The notes: generated from the letters alone by a model not told the origin. A stretch of DNA of 64,000 nt from Azadirachta indica (GCA_022749755.1 CM040442.1:18574457-18638456); one strand, 5' to 3'; shown: positions 34,831 through 47,281, counted from the stretch's first letter. Numbers and translations are program-made.

Positions 34831-36549
34831 CTATACGACTCATATGTTGGCACTAGCTAATTTTGACAAGGTATTTGAGGTAGAGTGTGATGCATCAGGA
34901 TAAGTATTAATGCTATTCTCATTTAGAAGGATAGGCTTATAGAGTATTTTAGTGAAAAGTTGAGTGATGCTAGGCAGAAGTGGCCTACATATAATTAGGA
35001 ATTTTATGCAGTGTTCAGGGCATTGATGCATTAGGAGCATTACTTAATTCAGAGGAAGTTTGCTCTTTATATTGAACACCAAGCATTGACGTATGTCAAT
35101 ACACAGCATCATTTGAATAAAGTGCATGCTAGGTGGGTGTTATTTATATGAAAATTTATGTTTGCATTAAAGCATAAGTTTGGGCAATAGAATAAGGTAG
35201 CTAATGCTTTGAGTAGGTGAGTTATTTTGCTGGTAATATTGAGTAATGAGATAATTAGGTTTGAGATAGTGAAAATGTAGTATGCAGCTAATGAAGATTT
35301 TCTCACAGTTTGGGACCAGTATAATCATAATCAGCAATTAGAAAATTTTCTTATTTATAATGTTAATCTGTTTAAAACCAACAAGTTATGCATTCAATTG
35401 TTCATTACAGGAGTAATTAATAAGAGCATTACATAGTGGTAGTTTGGTTGGTTATGTAGGGCGAGACAAGACGATAGCTTTAGTGGAAAAGGGGTATTAT
35501 TGGCTATAAATTAAACAAGATGTAGGAAGAATTGTGCAAAAGTGCCAAGTGTGCCAAGTTACTAAGGAACAAGTTCAAAACACTAGATTTTATATGCTGC
35601 TGAGGTGTGTTGATGGATTTTTAAAGATACCCCATTTTATTACCACATACCTAACAAGGAAATGATTTTACCGTTGTTATTGTAGAACATTTTTCAAAGA
35701 TGGCACATTTTATTACTTGCAAGAAAATCGGTGTTTCAACTCATATTTTATGGCTATATTTTAAAGAAGTGGTTCATCTACATGGCATTTTTAAGTCCAT
35801 TACTTCAGATAAAGATGTCAAATTTCTTAGTCATTTTTGTCATTACTTCAGATAATGATATCAAATTTCTCAATTATTTTTGGCGTACTTTATGAGAAAA
35901 TTTTGATACAAAATTGCAGTATAATAGTATTTTCCACCCTTAAATTGAAGTACAAAAAGGAGGTTGATTGAACATTAGGAAACATGTTGCCTTGTATTTG
36001 TGGGTAGAAGCCTAAGCAAAGGGATGCAGTGCTGTCCAAGTAGAATTTGCTTATAATAGTATGATGAATCATTCAACTGGAAAAAATCCTTTTAAGGTGG
36101 TTTATTTGCAACCACCCCGTCATGTAATAGACTTGGTGGCTTTACCAGCTTTGTTAGGGATTAGTAAGGCTATAGAAAACATAGCAGAGAAGGTATAAAA
36201 AATATAGGAGGAGGTTTGTGCTCACCTAGAAGTTGCTAACAAGAAATACAAACAAGATACAAATCAACATCAGCCACAAAAGGTTTTCCAAGAAGGTGAT
36301 CTTGTAGTGGCTTATTTGTGCAAATATTGATTTATTAGGATTCGTAACGAATTGCAAAATAAAAAGTATGGTTCATTTCTAGTTATAAGGAAGATTAATG
36401 ATAATGCTTATGTGTTACAGCTGTCGAATTATTGGAATATCTTAAACACAGTTAATATAGCAGATGTGTATGAGTATCATAAATATGAAGTGTTATACCT
36501 ACAGATCTTGAGGATAAGTTTGCTTGCAAGTGACGAGGAGTTGATGTAG
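34830..36549 (+). pseudogene. gypsy RNase H and integrase, decayed
   Basis: The RNase H part (about 34860-35220) reads [10 protein letters not shown] and, later, ANALSR-like text. Integrase finger and core pieces cover about 35420-36200 with several stops, for example KCQVCQVTKEQVQNT and a MNHSTGKNPFKVVY block. The C-terminal GPF/Y-like part is the frame 36352-36549: KKYGSFLVIRKINDNAYVLQ, then NTVNIADVYEYH, ending just inside the 3' LTR. Confidence 0.8.
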
Positions 36550-36768
36550 GACAACTTGAGTTTTTTTAATTTTGTTTAATATATTTTTTTAATTCTTAGT
36601 TTCTTTATTTTGATAGGATTTTGTTTTTTCTTTTTTGAGTTGACTTAGGTTTTCTCTATTATAAATAAAGAACTTATAGTATTGTTTAATCATCTATTAT
36701 TCAATAAAATTTATTCATAAACTTTTGAAACTTTGGTTTCATTTATCTTCGTGTTTTTTGCTTTGCCA
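36542..36768 (+). repeat. 3' LTR of the gypsy element
   Basis: Starts TGATGTAGGACAACTTGAG, follows the 5' LTR closely and ends GCTTTGCCA. The purine-rich AGTGACGAGGAGT just before it is the likely polypurine tract. The visible divergence between the two LTRs suggests an old insertion. Confidence 0.88.
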
Positions 36769-36944
36769 ACCTTACTCAACCTAGCATGATCTAACTTCTT
36801 CAGGTCATTAGTTCTCATGGCAAACTCTTATTCCTGAGCTCCATCTCATGACTCAGGTGTTCAGCTCAGCTTCTGAACTTTTACACACCTGACCTAACCT
36901 TAGATTTAGCTTAGGAATTGTTGATTTCTAAATTACAACTAACA
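36769..36944 (-). repeat. older copia-type LTR, second part
   Basis: Continues the style and content of 31253-31838 (repeated CTGA.CT, AGCTCA and TTCTGAACTT phrases) and ends CAACTAACA, giving a TGTTAG start on the minus strand. It is separated from its first part by the gypsy insertion. Confidence 0.4.
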
Positions 36945-37791
36945 ATATATAAAAACACTTTGATTGGAAGATATGTAACTTAATGTATAGGAGCTGAGGA
37001 TGATTTTGTATGGAAGTAGTTGCCTTTCACGCAAGAAAATCCAATAAATTTGTTGTAACTCTGCTAGGAAAAGAAGAAAGTTTTGGAATGTTTCTTGCAG
37101 TTTAGAGCATTTTCTCTTCACAACTTTGAAAACTAAAACATTATTATTAGTCAAAAAGTTGAATTTTTCTTGTGAATTTTTCCTTTGCAAGAAGCCTTTA
37201 ATGGAGGCCTCATATCCCACGCATTACCACTTCATATTGCTAAAAGATAAAACATATAAGACAATTTGTCTTAGCCATATCATATGAATCTAACAATAGA
37301 AACATTTTAAAGTTCTGGGTTGGAGAATCCATTGCCTTCTTGCTATAATAGCTTATCAGTGAAGATAAAGCTAGTAATCCCTTAAAAGAATTTTTACCCT
37401 ATGTTTAGGCTAAGATATCATATGCTTACCCTAGTGCACATGTTATTGTTCTTCAATTTATAGTAATATATTTATTTTGATGAGATCAATGTTATCAAAA
37501 ATCCTTTAATCAAAATAGGAAGACAAATTATAGAAGTCTATACCATAACTTCTTTTAATGATAAAAGTTTCAAGATATTTGTAAAACATTAAAATAAATA
37601 GATTTTTAACATAAAATATACTTATGTTGTAAAACAAACTCATATACACCATGAATAGAATTACTTACGTTAATCCAAACACAAGTATTAGGTTACTTAC
37701 ACTTATATGAAGATTTTAAACTCCTTATATGCTAAAGGGCACTTAGTATACCACATACACAAAAATTCCAACATTTTAATGGTACCCTTAA
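36945..37791. other. intergenic DNA, nothing recognised
   Basis: A 93-residue minus frame at 36939-37220 shows no family motif. The rest is AT-rich. Confidence 0.35.
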
Positions 37792-39468
37792 AGGAGAATG
37801 TTCGATTCCTCCTTGTTGGTAGACCTAATACCCCAATTTGTTGTTTCTATAATATCCTGAATCTCTCTTCTATTAGTTGATAGAGTTAAATATGATAACA
37901 TGCGAGTTTATAAAATTTAGTCTATTAAATTAAACAGTCTTAATAGTTTTAAAAATAACTATAAAAATTCTAACTTATTAAAAAATAATAATTATACTCT
38001 TATATAATAATAAGTAGAGAAAATTTATTTTCAACTCATAATTGAAAATAAATAATAAAATAAAATATTTTATTTTATAACATATTGTTAACTAATTTAT
38101 AAATTATCTTTTGAATATAAATTTATTTAAATTTTGAATTTCTTTTTAACACGATATTCATAAATTGAAAGATCAATTTTATAACTTTCAAAATAAATAA
38201 AATAATAATGTTTTATTTATTTTAAAAATTATAATATTCATCTTTCAATTTTTTTTAATACTTAGATAAATTTATCATGTATAAAAAAATTTAAAATTTA
38301 GATATATTTTTATTTAAAGAGTAATTCATAATATTATTTTTACTATTTAATATAAAAAAATATTACTTATATTGACTAACACATATGAATAACAATATAT
38401 TTAAAAAAAAAAAATCATATCATTACTATTACACATGCAAATTTATTTATATAAATTAATATAATAATTTTAATAATATTATTATATATTCTACATTTTC
38501 ATTAAAAATTTTACTTTGAAGTATTTTTTTAGTGGTGAAATCCATTCTTTTAGTTTAAAATATCACTCTTTTTTTTAGTTACAAAACTCATTATTGTTTG
38601 AAATTTTGAAAAAGAATTAATGATATATAAGTTCCTAAAATTTGATCCATTCACCTTATTAATATTGAACTGTTAATATATAATAAAATAAATAAACTTA
38701 TATTTTAATTATAATATCTTAACAAATATTTAGTTATATGTTATAAAATAAAATATATTATTATTTAAATATTCAATTAGGAGTTAAAAATGTCCATAAA
38801 AAGGCCTAATTTAATAAAAATAACAACTATATAAACTTATTTAATAGTAATTAGCTAAAAGAACTAATAGTAGTTAGCTAAAAAATAAATAAAATATTAT
38901 ATGTATGATTTATTTTATTTATTTTCTAATACCTATGTAGCATTGAATTATTAATATATTGTAAAATTTTATAATTATTTTATAGTACAATAGTTATGAT
39001 TTTATATAATTATAAGCATTGTATTGTAATATATTTTCATTTATAGAACAATATTTATTTATGATTTATTTTATTTATTTTCTAGTACCTAATTGATATT
39101 GAATTGTTAATATATCATAAAATAAATAAATTTATATTTTAATTGTAACCTATTAACAAATATTTAGTTATCAATGTCTTATAAAATAAAATATATTATT
39201 ATTTTTTTTTTTTTAATTAGGAGTTAAAAATAATTTTTTAGTTAATTGCTAGTATATAAAGGTAAAATTGTTTTTAATATATCAATAATTTTATAGGTAT
39301 ATTTAAAACTATTAAGACTATTTAAGTTAATATGCTAAATTTTAGGAACCCACATATTATTATATTTAATCCTATCAACTAATAAAAGAAAGATTTGGGG
39401 TATTATTAAAACAATAAGAGGATATCAGAGAGTAGGTTAAACAATAGAGGGGAATCAAACATTCTCCC
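37792..39468. mobile_element. non-autonomous element with long TIRs (MULE-like)
   Basis: The left end reads AGGAGAATGTTCGATTCC and the right end, reverse complemented, GGGAGAATGTTTGATTCC. The inverted similarity continues through ACCCCAATTTGTTG/ACCCCAAATCTTTC, TATTAGTTGATAG and TAGTCTTAATAGTTTTAAA, and further into ATAAAATAAAATATTTTATT-type text, about 350 bp per arm. The flanks TACCCTTAA (37783-37791) and TACCCTAAA (39469-39477) match in 8 of 9 bases, the duplication size of MULEs. The interior has a direct repeat (about 38640-38800 and 39080-39240) and no coding frame. Confidence 0.75.
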
Positions 39469-39477
39469 TACCCTAAA

Positions 39478-40909
39478 CTATATATTTTAGAATTTAAAGT
39501 TAACCCTTCTTGAATCTTGTTCATGATTTTTTTTTTGGACTATCCTAAACTCAAAGATTTTTATCTCTCAAACTATAAATTGAATTGACTAAAAAGATCA
39601 TATATAAAAGTTTCATCTCAATTTTGGTTCAAAAACATTTTCTAAACAATTTAAGATTTTTTAAACAATTTAGTTTCCGTTCAACATAAATCTATACAAA
39701 GTGTTACCAATTTACAATACCTTCAATAAAAAATTCATAACTGTTTTTGTGATTATTCAAAAATTACGAAATTTGTAAAACAACTACTAGACAAATAGAA
39801 GAACCACTAAATTTTATAATTTTTAAAAATCATTTTGCCACTTAAATATTTTTTGCCTCATAACAACATTGCAGAATTTTCAAATTTCCAGAACTTAATT
39901 TGATTTAAAAATATTATATAAATTTAAATTTTAAAAAAACTTATGGGAAATCAAATTTCAAAAAAAAAAAACCTTATGTTACTAATATTATATCGTAAAA
40001 CTCATATAAAAGGTTTCCTAATTTGCCAGGAAAAAATAGAACGTTATAAAAGTATGGTATCATTTTTAGTGCAACCATGAAAGCAAGTTTGCTGTTTAAT
40101 TTGAATATGTGTTGAATGCATTAATTGTACTGTACTCTGATAATCTTTCTTGCCGATAATTGAAATCTTTTTTTTTTTTCAAGTCTAATTAATTGTACTT
40201 AATCCAGCAGATTCCATGGACGAATACCATTCTTTTCTTAATTTCTTATCACAACCAAATGAAAGAATACTATCCTTTTCTCCATTCTTTTCCTTTCTCC
40301 TTTTCTTTTCTCTTTTTCCTTTTTTACATTATTTCCAATCACACACTCTTTGACTTATTAAATTTAGGGGTTGTTTATTTTTTTGGGTAAAATTTGAATA
40401 TAATTATTCAAATGTCTAAGAGTTGTTTATTTTTTAACTTATGTCTAAATATTTGTTAAAAATATCTAAATATAATTAAGTTAAAAATTTTAAATTAAAT
40501 CTAAATGAGTGAATGCTTGAATAATTTAATATTTTTTATTTTTCAAAAATATTTCTATTTTATTAATCTATTTATTAACAAAATTAAAACCCTACTTAAC
40601 TATTTTTAACTATTTCTTATCTATTGTGAGTCTTCTCTACTTATCTTTTCAATCCTATTTATTTTATACTTTAATTATTATAATAAACTTGTATATTTAG
40701 ATCATTATAATTATATTATGATATAACTTATTATTTTTATTTAATTTTTATCTCTATATTATCGATTAAAAATTATTTTTTTAAAAAAATCATATATCAA
40801 ACAAATAAATAATGTAAATACTATTATAATTTATTATTTTTTTTATATATTATTATGTTAATATAATCAAATTATTATACACATAAATATATTATTTAAA
40901 AGTATATAT
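39478..40909. other. AT-rich intergenic DNA
   Basis: No conserved frame. A segment from about 40366 (GGGGTTGTTTATTTTTTTGG) to about 40805 (ATCAAACAAATAAAT) has weakly matching ends and may be a decayed MITE. A CT-rich tract lies at about 40280-40330. Confidence 0.35.
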
Positions 40910-41347
40910 TATTAGAATTCATATGCGATCTAACATACTTTACTAATCACAATAGCATATAGATTAAGTGCGGAATTAAACTCAAAAGACATACCTCCTA
41001 CCATTGTCGTCTTTTACAATCTGATGATGAAAGTTACTAGTTTTCAGTTTTTCTAAACCTTACACAATTTCTATACGATGATGTATATTTACTAAGAGAA
41101 ATTGTTGGTTTAGGGACCAAACCAAAAGAAAACTTGTTTTTATAGGCCCTGCCCAGCACAGAAGCCATAAAAAACTGCCAGAAACTGCTAGAATGTGTAA
41201 CCATTTAATTGCCAAAACTGCCAAAATGTGTAACAACTGCTAGAACATGTAATGAACTAAATAAAAACTGATAGAAACTGTATAATACATGTTCCCATTT
41301 AAAATGATGAAAGATCATGGGCCACTTATAGTTAAAAAATTCTAACA
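40910..41347 (-). repeat. 3' LTR of the copia element
   Basis: The plus strand runs TATTAGAATTCATATGCGAT to AAAAAATTCTAACA, so the minus strand starts TGTTAG. It matches 46645-47109 throughout. Repeated AACTGCTAGAA.GTGTAA phrases form a small internal tandem repeat. Confidence 0.93.
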
Positions 41348-41358
41348 TTCTCCCACTT
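41348..41358 (-). other. polypurine tract of the copia element
   Basis: Minus strand AGTGGGAGAA directly abuts the 3' LTR start TGTTAG, the position and composition of a plus-strand primer. Confidence 0.7.
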
Positions 41359-41663
41359 AGTCCATAATTTTATCATATACTATAATAAGAGACAAAATAC
41401 ATGAATCATGGCGATAGGTTTTCTATAAACGAGCATTATCTTCCATGTATCACTATGCATTATGTCTCTTAAACAGTTATCAATATTAATAATGAATAAA
41501 CTCTATGTTTATTTTAGATCCAAACATAAATGATATTTTTCAATTAATAAATGTGTACATAATTGAAAATCAAATATGAGAAAATATCATAATATAAATA
41601 GAATTTCATTACAATTGACATTCGTTCTTATAACGAAAAACATCAAAAGGAACCAAGTCCCAT

Positions 41664-43180
41664 TCAATCTACATGATCCTTAAATTTCAATGGTGGCATG
41701 CCTCTTGTCAAGGGATCAGCAATCATCAATTCAGTGCTAACGTGTTCAATAACCACTGTTTTATCTTTAACACATTCTCTTATGGCTAAATACTTAATAT
41801 CGATGTGTTTGCTTTGAGTACCACTTTTATTATTTTTAGCCATAAAAACTGCAACTGAATTATCACAATATATCTTTAATGGCCTAGAAATTGAATCCAT
41901 AATCTTAAGCCTAGATATGAAATTCTTCATCCATACACTATGCAAGGTAGCCTCAAAACAAGATACGAACTCAGCCTCTATAGTAGAAGTAGCAGTCAAA
42001 GTCTGCTTTGTACTCCTCAAAGATACAGCTCCACCAGCAAACATAAAAATGTATCTAGATGTTGACTTTTGTGAATCAATACAGCCAGCGAAATCTGAAT
42101 CTGAGTATCCAGTCACCTTCAAATTATCTGTTCGTCTATACATAAGCATATAATCCTTCTCTCCTTGAAGGTGCCTTATCACCTTCTTTGCAGCTCTTCA
42201 GTGGTCTAAATCAGGATTACTCTGATATCTTCCCAATATTCCAACAGCAAATGAAATGTCAGGTCTGTACAGACCTGAGCATACATTAGACTTCCAATAG
42301 CAGAAGCAAACGAAATGTTTTGCATTTGTTCCCTTTCAAGATTATTCCTTAGACATTGGTTCAAGTTAAATCTGTCACCTTTCACAATAGGTGCTATACT
42401 TGGTGAACAATCTTTCATCCAAAATCTCTCTAAAACTTTATTGATATAGGTCTCTTGAGATAGACTTAAAATACCTCGAAAATCTATCTCTATGTATCTT
42501 AATACCAATGACATAAAATGCATCACCCATATCCTTCATGTCAAAATTTTCAGAGAGAAATTGTTTCACCTTAGAAAGCAATACCTTATCATTGGATGCA
42601 AGTAGAATGTCATCCACATATAGAATTAAGAAACATATTTTGCTCCCACTGACCTTCTGGTATATACATTGATCTATGATATTTTCTACAAAACCAAATG
42701 AAGAAATAACATCATGAAAGTTCAAATACCATTGACGAGAGGCTTGTTTCAAGCCATATATGAATTTCTTGAACTTGCAAACCAAATGCTCGCCATTGTT
42801 AGAGAAAAATCCTTTTAGTTGGTTCATGTAAACCTCATCCTCTAAATCTCCATTAAGAAAAGTCGTTTTCACATTGCAATTCTAAATCAAAATGTACAAC
42901 TAATGCAATAATTATACGAAAGGAATCTTTCTTGGATACAGGAGAAAATGTCTCTTTGCAATCAATTCCTTCCTTTTAAGTGAATCTTTTGGCAACGAGT
43001 CTTACTTTATATCTCTCAATGTTGCCGGATGAGTCTTTCTTAGTTTTAAAGACCCATTTACATCCTATGGCTTTTGCACCATTAGACAACTCAACAAGAT
43101 CCCAAACTCTATTAGTTGCCATAGAAATCATCTCATCTTTCATTGCATCGTACCATAAATTTGATTCTTTGCAACTCATA
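41664..43180 (-). pseudogene. copia RT and RNase H, broken
   Basis: The RT start at 43179-42976 reads WDLVELSNGAKAIGCKWVFK. The middle at 42872-42438 reads MKTTFLNGDLEDEVYMNQLK, FIYGLKQASRQWYLNF and the catalytic LYVDDILLASND. The junction 42526-42206 is in another frame. RNase H at 42182-41664 reads GYSDSDFAGCIDSQKSTSRY, EAEFVSCFEATLHSVWM and SKHIDIKYLAIREC, ending at ADPLTRGMPP. YVDD and the Asp residues are kept, but stops near 42890 and 42975 and a shift at about 42500 break the frame. Confidence 0.92.
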
Positions 43181-44705
43181 GCTTATGAAAACGTTTCTGG
43201 ATCATTTTCGCCTCCAATGTTATAGTCAAATTCTTGTAGATACACAACATAATCATTAGGAATTGCTGAATTCTTTGATCTAGTAGATCTCCTTAATGTT
43301 GTATCAACATTTTCCTGAAGAATATGTTGTTCAATTGTTCGATCAAAATTTTCTAGTAATTCTTGAACAAATTGATCTACTGGATTATCAGTTACTTGTG
43401 GAATTTCAATGATTGGTTGCTCAATACTCAGTTGGACTTGAGGGGAGTTATGAATGACAATCAATTTATCACTTGAAGTGTGGACGATTGAGCATCAATA
43501 TGATCTTTCTCAGAAATAATATTCTAAAATTGATCATTTCCACCAATTAAGTCATTTTCAAGAAATTTTGCATTCCTTGATTCCACAATCCTAATAGTAT
43601 AAGATGGACAATAGAATTTGTACCTCTTAAACTTTTCAACATATCCAATAAAATATCCACTAATGGTCCTTAGGTCTAGTTTCTTTTCTTGTGGATTATA
43701 GACTCTTACTTCAAACGGATATCCCCAAACGCGTACATGTCGCAAACTCAGTTTTCAACCTTTAAATAATTCAAAAGGCGTTTTTGGCACAGCCTTGGTT
43801 AAAACCCGGTTCAATATATACGCTGCCATCTTAAGAGCTTCAGTTCATAATGATTTAGGAAGCTTAGAACTGCTAAGTATATTCCGTACCATGTCCATTA
43901 ACGTTCGATTTCATCTTTCTGCTACACCATTCTGGTCTGGAGAAGCAGGCATGGTGTGTTGGGCAACTATCCCTTGTTCTTGAAGAAACTTCACAAATGG
44001 ATGAAGTACTTGTTCATCCTCAGTATATCTACAAAATATTCTCCACCTTCGTCTGTTCTCACAATCTTAATTTGCTTTTCGCATTATTTCTCTACTTTGG
44101 CTTTGAAAGCTTTAAAAGCATCTAGTGCTTCATTTTTATTCTTAAGCAAGTAAAGATACATATATCGTGAGTAATCATCTATAAAAGAGATGAAGTATTT
44201 CTGATCATACGAGTCCATGTCTGGACTATAAATATCTAAATGTATGATCTCTAATTTATTTGAACTCCTTTTGGCACATTTCTTTGTCTTGTTAGTTTGT
44301 TTTCCCTTTATACAATCCAAACAAGTATTAAAATCAGTAAAATCTAAAGTATTAAATACTCCATCATTTATTAATCTTTTAATTCTTTCTAGAGAGATAT
44401 GTCCTAATCTCCAGTGCCACAAGATAGAGGAATTTGCATTCGTAGTACATCGTTTAATACCAGCTTGAACATGTATCACATCATAAGAGGCATTATTTTG
44501 TAAATTAATACAAAAAAGACCATTAGACAATGTACCATTTCCAATAAGATCAGATTTGTAAAATAAATTAAAAGAAGTATCTGAAAAATTAAAGGAATAA
44601 CCAAACGGTACAAGTCTAGAAACAGAAATTAAATTTTTAGAAAAAGTTGGAATATAAAATGTCTTTTCTGAACTCAAAACAAAACCACTGGCTTGTTTCA
44701 ATTAA
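43181..44705 (-). pseudogene. copia GAG-pre-integrase and integrase, broken
   Basis: 44701-44084 holds the HHCC-type finger (HWRLGHISLERIKRLINDGV ... CLDCIKGKQ) and the first part of the integrase core, HLDIYSPDMDSYDQKYFISF then DDYSRYMYLYLL. The following part (44080-43750) is interrupted by stops. 43745-43524 is the C-terminal RVWGYPFEVRVYNPQEKKLD / GYFIGY block. 43464-43183 is the acidic linker with RRSTRSKNSAIPNDYVVYLQ that precedes RT in copia. Confidence 0.9.
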
Positions 44706-44785
44706 ATTACATGTTCCAATTGCATCCACATGTAAACGTATCTTGTTTTCTAAATAGATGCACTGCTCACTACCCACTGGCTTCT

Positions 44786-45781
44786 TTAGGTTTTGCATAT
44801 CTTACAAGGTATTCGCAACATAGATTGTAGAACCAAAATCAATCCACCATGTGTTATGACTAGCTTCAACTGTATTAGATTCATAATAAACAAATGAGAT
44901 TGAATTACCTTTCTTCTCAAGCCATTTCTGAAACTTGGAACAATCCTTCTTCGTGTCTCCTTTCTTTTTGCAGAAGAAGCACTTGGATTCCTTTTCAATT
45001 TCAGTTTGAGGAGGTATTTTACCTTTCCCTTTATTCTTCCCTTGTGTTGCCATAAATGCACTTTCACCCAATTCCATTATTAGCTTTCCTTCTTCTTGAA
45101 CACACATGGTCAATAGTTCATTAATTGATCATTTATCCTTATGTGTGTTATAGGGGATTTTGAAGGGTCCGTATGCTTGTGAAAGAATGTTCAGTATATA
45201 GGGCACAAGAAAATACTCAGACATTTCAACCTCAAGAGCTTTTAACTGAGCCGCAATGTTCCTCGTTTGCATAATGTGCTCACGCACACCTCTACACTAG
45301 TGAGCCTTATAGATAAAAACTTCATAATTAGAGTACTAGCAAGTGCTTTATCTGAAGTCTCAAATTGTTCATCAATTGCCTTCAATAATGCCTTGACATT
45401 ATCATGCTGATCGACTGAACCCCAAATACTAGCAGAAACTTTGGTTTTTATAAACATCATACTTAAACGATTAGATCGTTTTCATCGTTCATAAAGAGCA
45501 ATTTCAGCATGACTGTTGATTTTGATAATAATTGGTTTGTCTTTTCGTATAGCATAATCAATGTCCATCCACCTTGAATGAAGGAGAATTATTTCCTTCC
45601 AAACCTTATAGTTATCACCTTTCAACTTAGAAATGTCACATTTGATATCAAAAAAATTTGCAGATTGTATAACTACATAAATTAAACATACATGGTTATA
45701 TATAATATGAATTAAGGCTAATAAATAGATATCATGTTTTACTAATGTAAACCACGTTGTAAAATATGAATCAATGAACAT
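44786..45781 (-). pseudogene. copia gag and protease start, broken
   Basis: Gag pieces: the 45781-45482 frame has ISKLKGDNYKVWKEIILLHS (family: LdGxNYxxWkxxi), and the 45460-45242 frame has DEQFETSDKALASTLIMKFL. The 45113-44802 frame has the nucleocapsid knuckle CFFCKKKGDTKKDC, in which the His ligand has become Asp. The same frame carries the protease start, TWWIDFGSTIYVANTL (family WWxDSGAT), with Ser changed to Phe in the active site. A stop and a frame change separate the gag parts. Confidence 0.88.
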
Positions 45782-46630
45782 AAAATTTGCCTGTGTGCTA
45801 AAGTTCTAATTTAAGCATATTCATATTTATATATGTATATATAAATCTTTATAATAAAACTATCAAATTATATTCCTTTTCCTAATTCTTGTGAGTAATT
45901 AAGAAAATAATTTGATATTTTATTCTAACTAATCATATAAATATAATAAAAATTCCTGTGGGATAAAATTTATCATATTAAATATGATTAATTACAAGTA
46001 ATGTCAATTTCTTATACATGATCCTCAAATATTTAAAATATAATTTTGTATAGTTAAAAATGCTGTGGCTAATCTTTAATTAATCCAAATTATATGGATC
46101 ATAGACATTTATTTTAATCATAAATTGGTTATATAAATTGTATGAAACAATAAGACATAATTTCAATTATATGTCCCAAAATAATCAAATAAGTTACATG
46201 TTATTATTTAGTATAACATACAGAAAACTACATGTCATATTACCAAAATAATAGAAACGACATGTCATACGATTTCACAAATAAAAAACAATATGTCATA
46301 TTAAGTCATTTCCAAAATGACATGTCTTATTATTTTACATAAGCAGATGACATGTCATACAATATCATACAGAAAACGACATGTCAAATTATTTAGTATA
46401 TAACAAATGACATGTCATATGACATTGTCTTCAACCTCTAGCAAACGATTTTTTTTTAATTTGATTACACAAACCAATTATCATCAAATCAAATACCAAA
46501 CCAATAATCTGATTTCATAATGATTTCTAATATTATTATTAATCAATAATACTTGATAATAAATTCGATTTTCTAAATAATAATTCTTTAACTGAATTTC
46601 ACAAAAACCAAAATAGAGATAATAATAATG
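45782..46630 (-). other. copia untranslated leader
   Basis: AT-rich sequence between the PBS and gag. It holds the 30-bp tandem repeats described separately and no conserved frame. Confidence 0.6.
46196..46420 (-). repeat. 30-bp tandem repeat with palindromic ACATGT core, 8 copies
   Basis: ACATGTCATA-like cores start at about 46196, 46230, 46260, 46291, 46320, 46350, 46379 and 46410, a spacing of 29-34 bases. The best copies read AAACGACATGTCATAC or AAATGACATGTCATAC; TGACATGTCA is a perfect palindrome. The spacers are similar but degenerate (AAAAT, TTATT, ACAA). Confidence 0.85.
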
Positions 46631-46642
46631 GCTCTGATACCA
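46631..46642 (-). other. primer-binding site, initiator tRNA-Met type
   Basis: The minus strand reads TGGTATCAGAGC (plus GCTCTGATACCA), an exact match to the common plant PBS, two bases inside the 5' LTR. Confidence 0.92.
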
Positions 46643-46644
46643 AA

Positions 46645-47109
46645 TATTAGAATTCATATGCGATCTAACATGCTTTACTAGTCACAATAGCATATAGATC
46701 AAGTGTGGAATTAAACGCAAAAAACATACTTCCTACTATTGTCGTCTTTTACAATCTGGTGATGAAAGTTACTGGTTTTCAGTTCTTCTAAATCTTACAC
46801 AATTTTTATACGATGGTGTATATTTACTAAGAAAAATTGTTGACTTAAGGAGTTAATCAAGAGAAAACTTGTATTTATAGGCTCTGTCCATTACAGAAGC
46901 CATAAAAAATTGCTAGAAACTGTTCGATCGTGTAACTATTTAATTATTAGAAGCTGTCAGAATGTGTAACAATTGTTAGAATATGTAATGAACTTTACAA
47001 AAATTGACAGAAACTATATGATACAAAAATTGATAAAAACTGTATAATACATGTTTTCACTTAAAATAATGAAAGATCATATGCCATTTACAGTTAAAAA
47101 ATTCTAACA
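46645..47109 (-). repeat. 5' LTR of the copia element
   Basis: Same ends as the 3' LTR (TATTAGAATTC ... AAAAAATTCTAACA on the plus strand). It is about 27 bases longer owing to a small internal duplication near 47010-47050 (ACAAAAATTGA twice). Its outer end is 533 bases from the TNL ATG. Confidence 0.93.
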
Positions 47110-47281
47110 TATATATGTTAAAATATCAATTCTTCAACTTTTTATTTTATCAAAATAAATAATTTATTATTTCTTTTCAGGTATTTTAAAATAAAAAATA
47201 AATATATTATTTAAATTTAAATTTAAATCTTATTCAAAATTATGATAAAAAAGACAAATACTAGCTTACTCTACAGTACTC

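Larger units (their letters stand above)
31839..36768 (+). mobile_element. Ty3/gypsy retrotransposon with short LTRs, 4930 bp, decayed
   Basis: Two LTRs of about 226 bp (31839-32064 and 36542-36768) flank a PBS, gag with an intact CCHC knuckle, protease, RT, RNase H and integrase, all in plus orientation. The flanking 5-mers ACTTC and ACCTT agree at 3 of 5 and differ only by C/T, a plausible aged target duplication. Many stops (TAG, TAA) and shifts interrupt the polyprotein, so it is not autonomous now. Confidence 0.9.
40910..47109 (-). mobile_element. Ty1/copia retrotransposon, full-length but decayed, 6.2 kb
   Basis: Minus-strand element with LTRs at 40910-41347 and 46645-47109. It has an exact PBS, a polypurine tract, and gag, protease, integrase, RT and RNase H in copia order. 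It is flanked by TATAT on both sides (40905-40909 and 47110-47114). The polyprotein is broken by several stops and frameshifts. Its 5' LTR lies 533 bases upstream of the TNL start codon, with its own transcription directed away from that gene. Confidence 0.95.

Noticed and set aside
36939..37220. 93-residue minus-strand frame
   Set aside because: No recognisable motif, signal or context; probably chance in AT-rich DNA.
40366..40805. MITE with GGGGTTGTTTATT end
   Set aside because: The ends match weakly and no target duplication could be seen; mentioned only in the intergenic entry.
46196..46420. CRISPR-like 30-bp repeats
   Set aside because: Only the short ACATGTCATA core is conserved, the rest is degenerate tandem repeat, and it lies in a copia leader.
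46631..46642. tRNA-Met gene fragment
   Set aside because: The match is only the 12-base primer-binding site next to an LTR.
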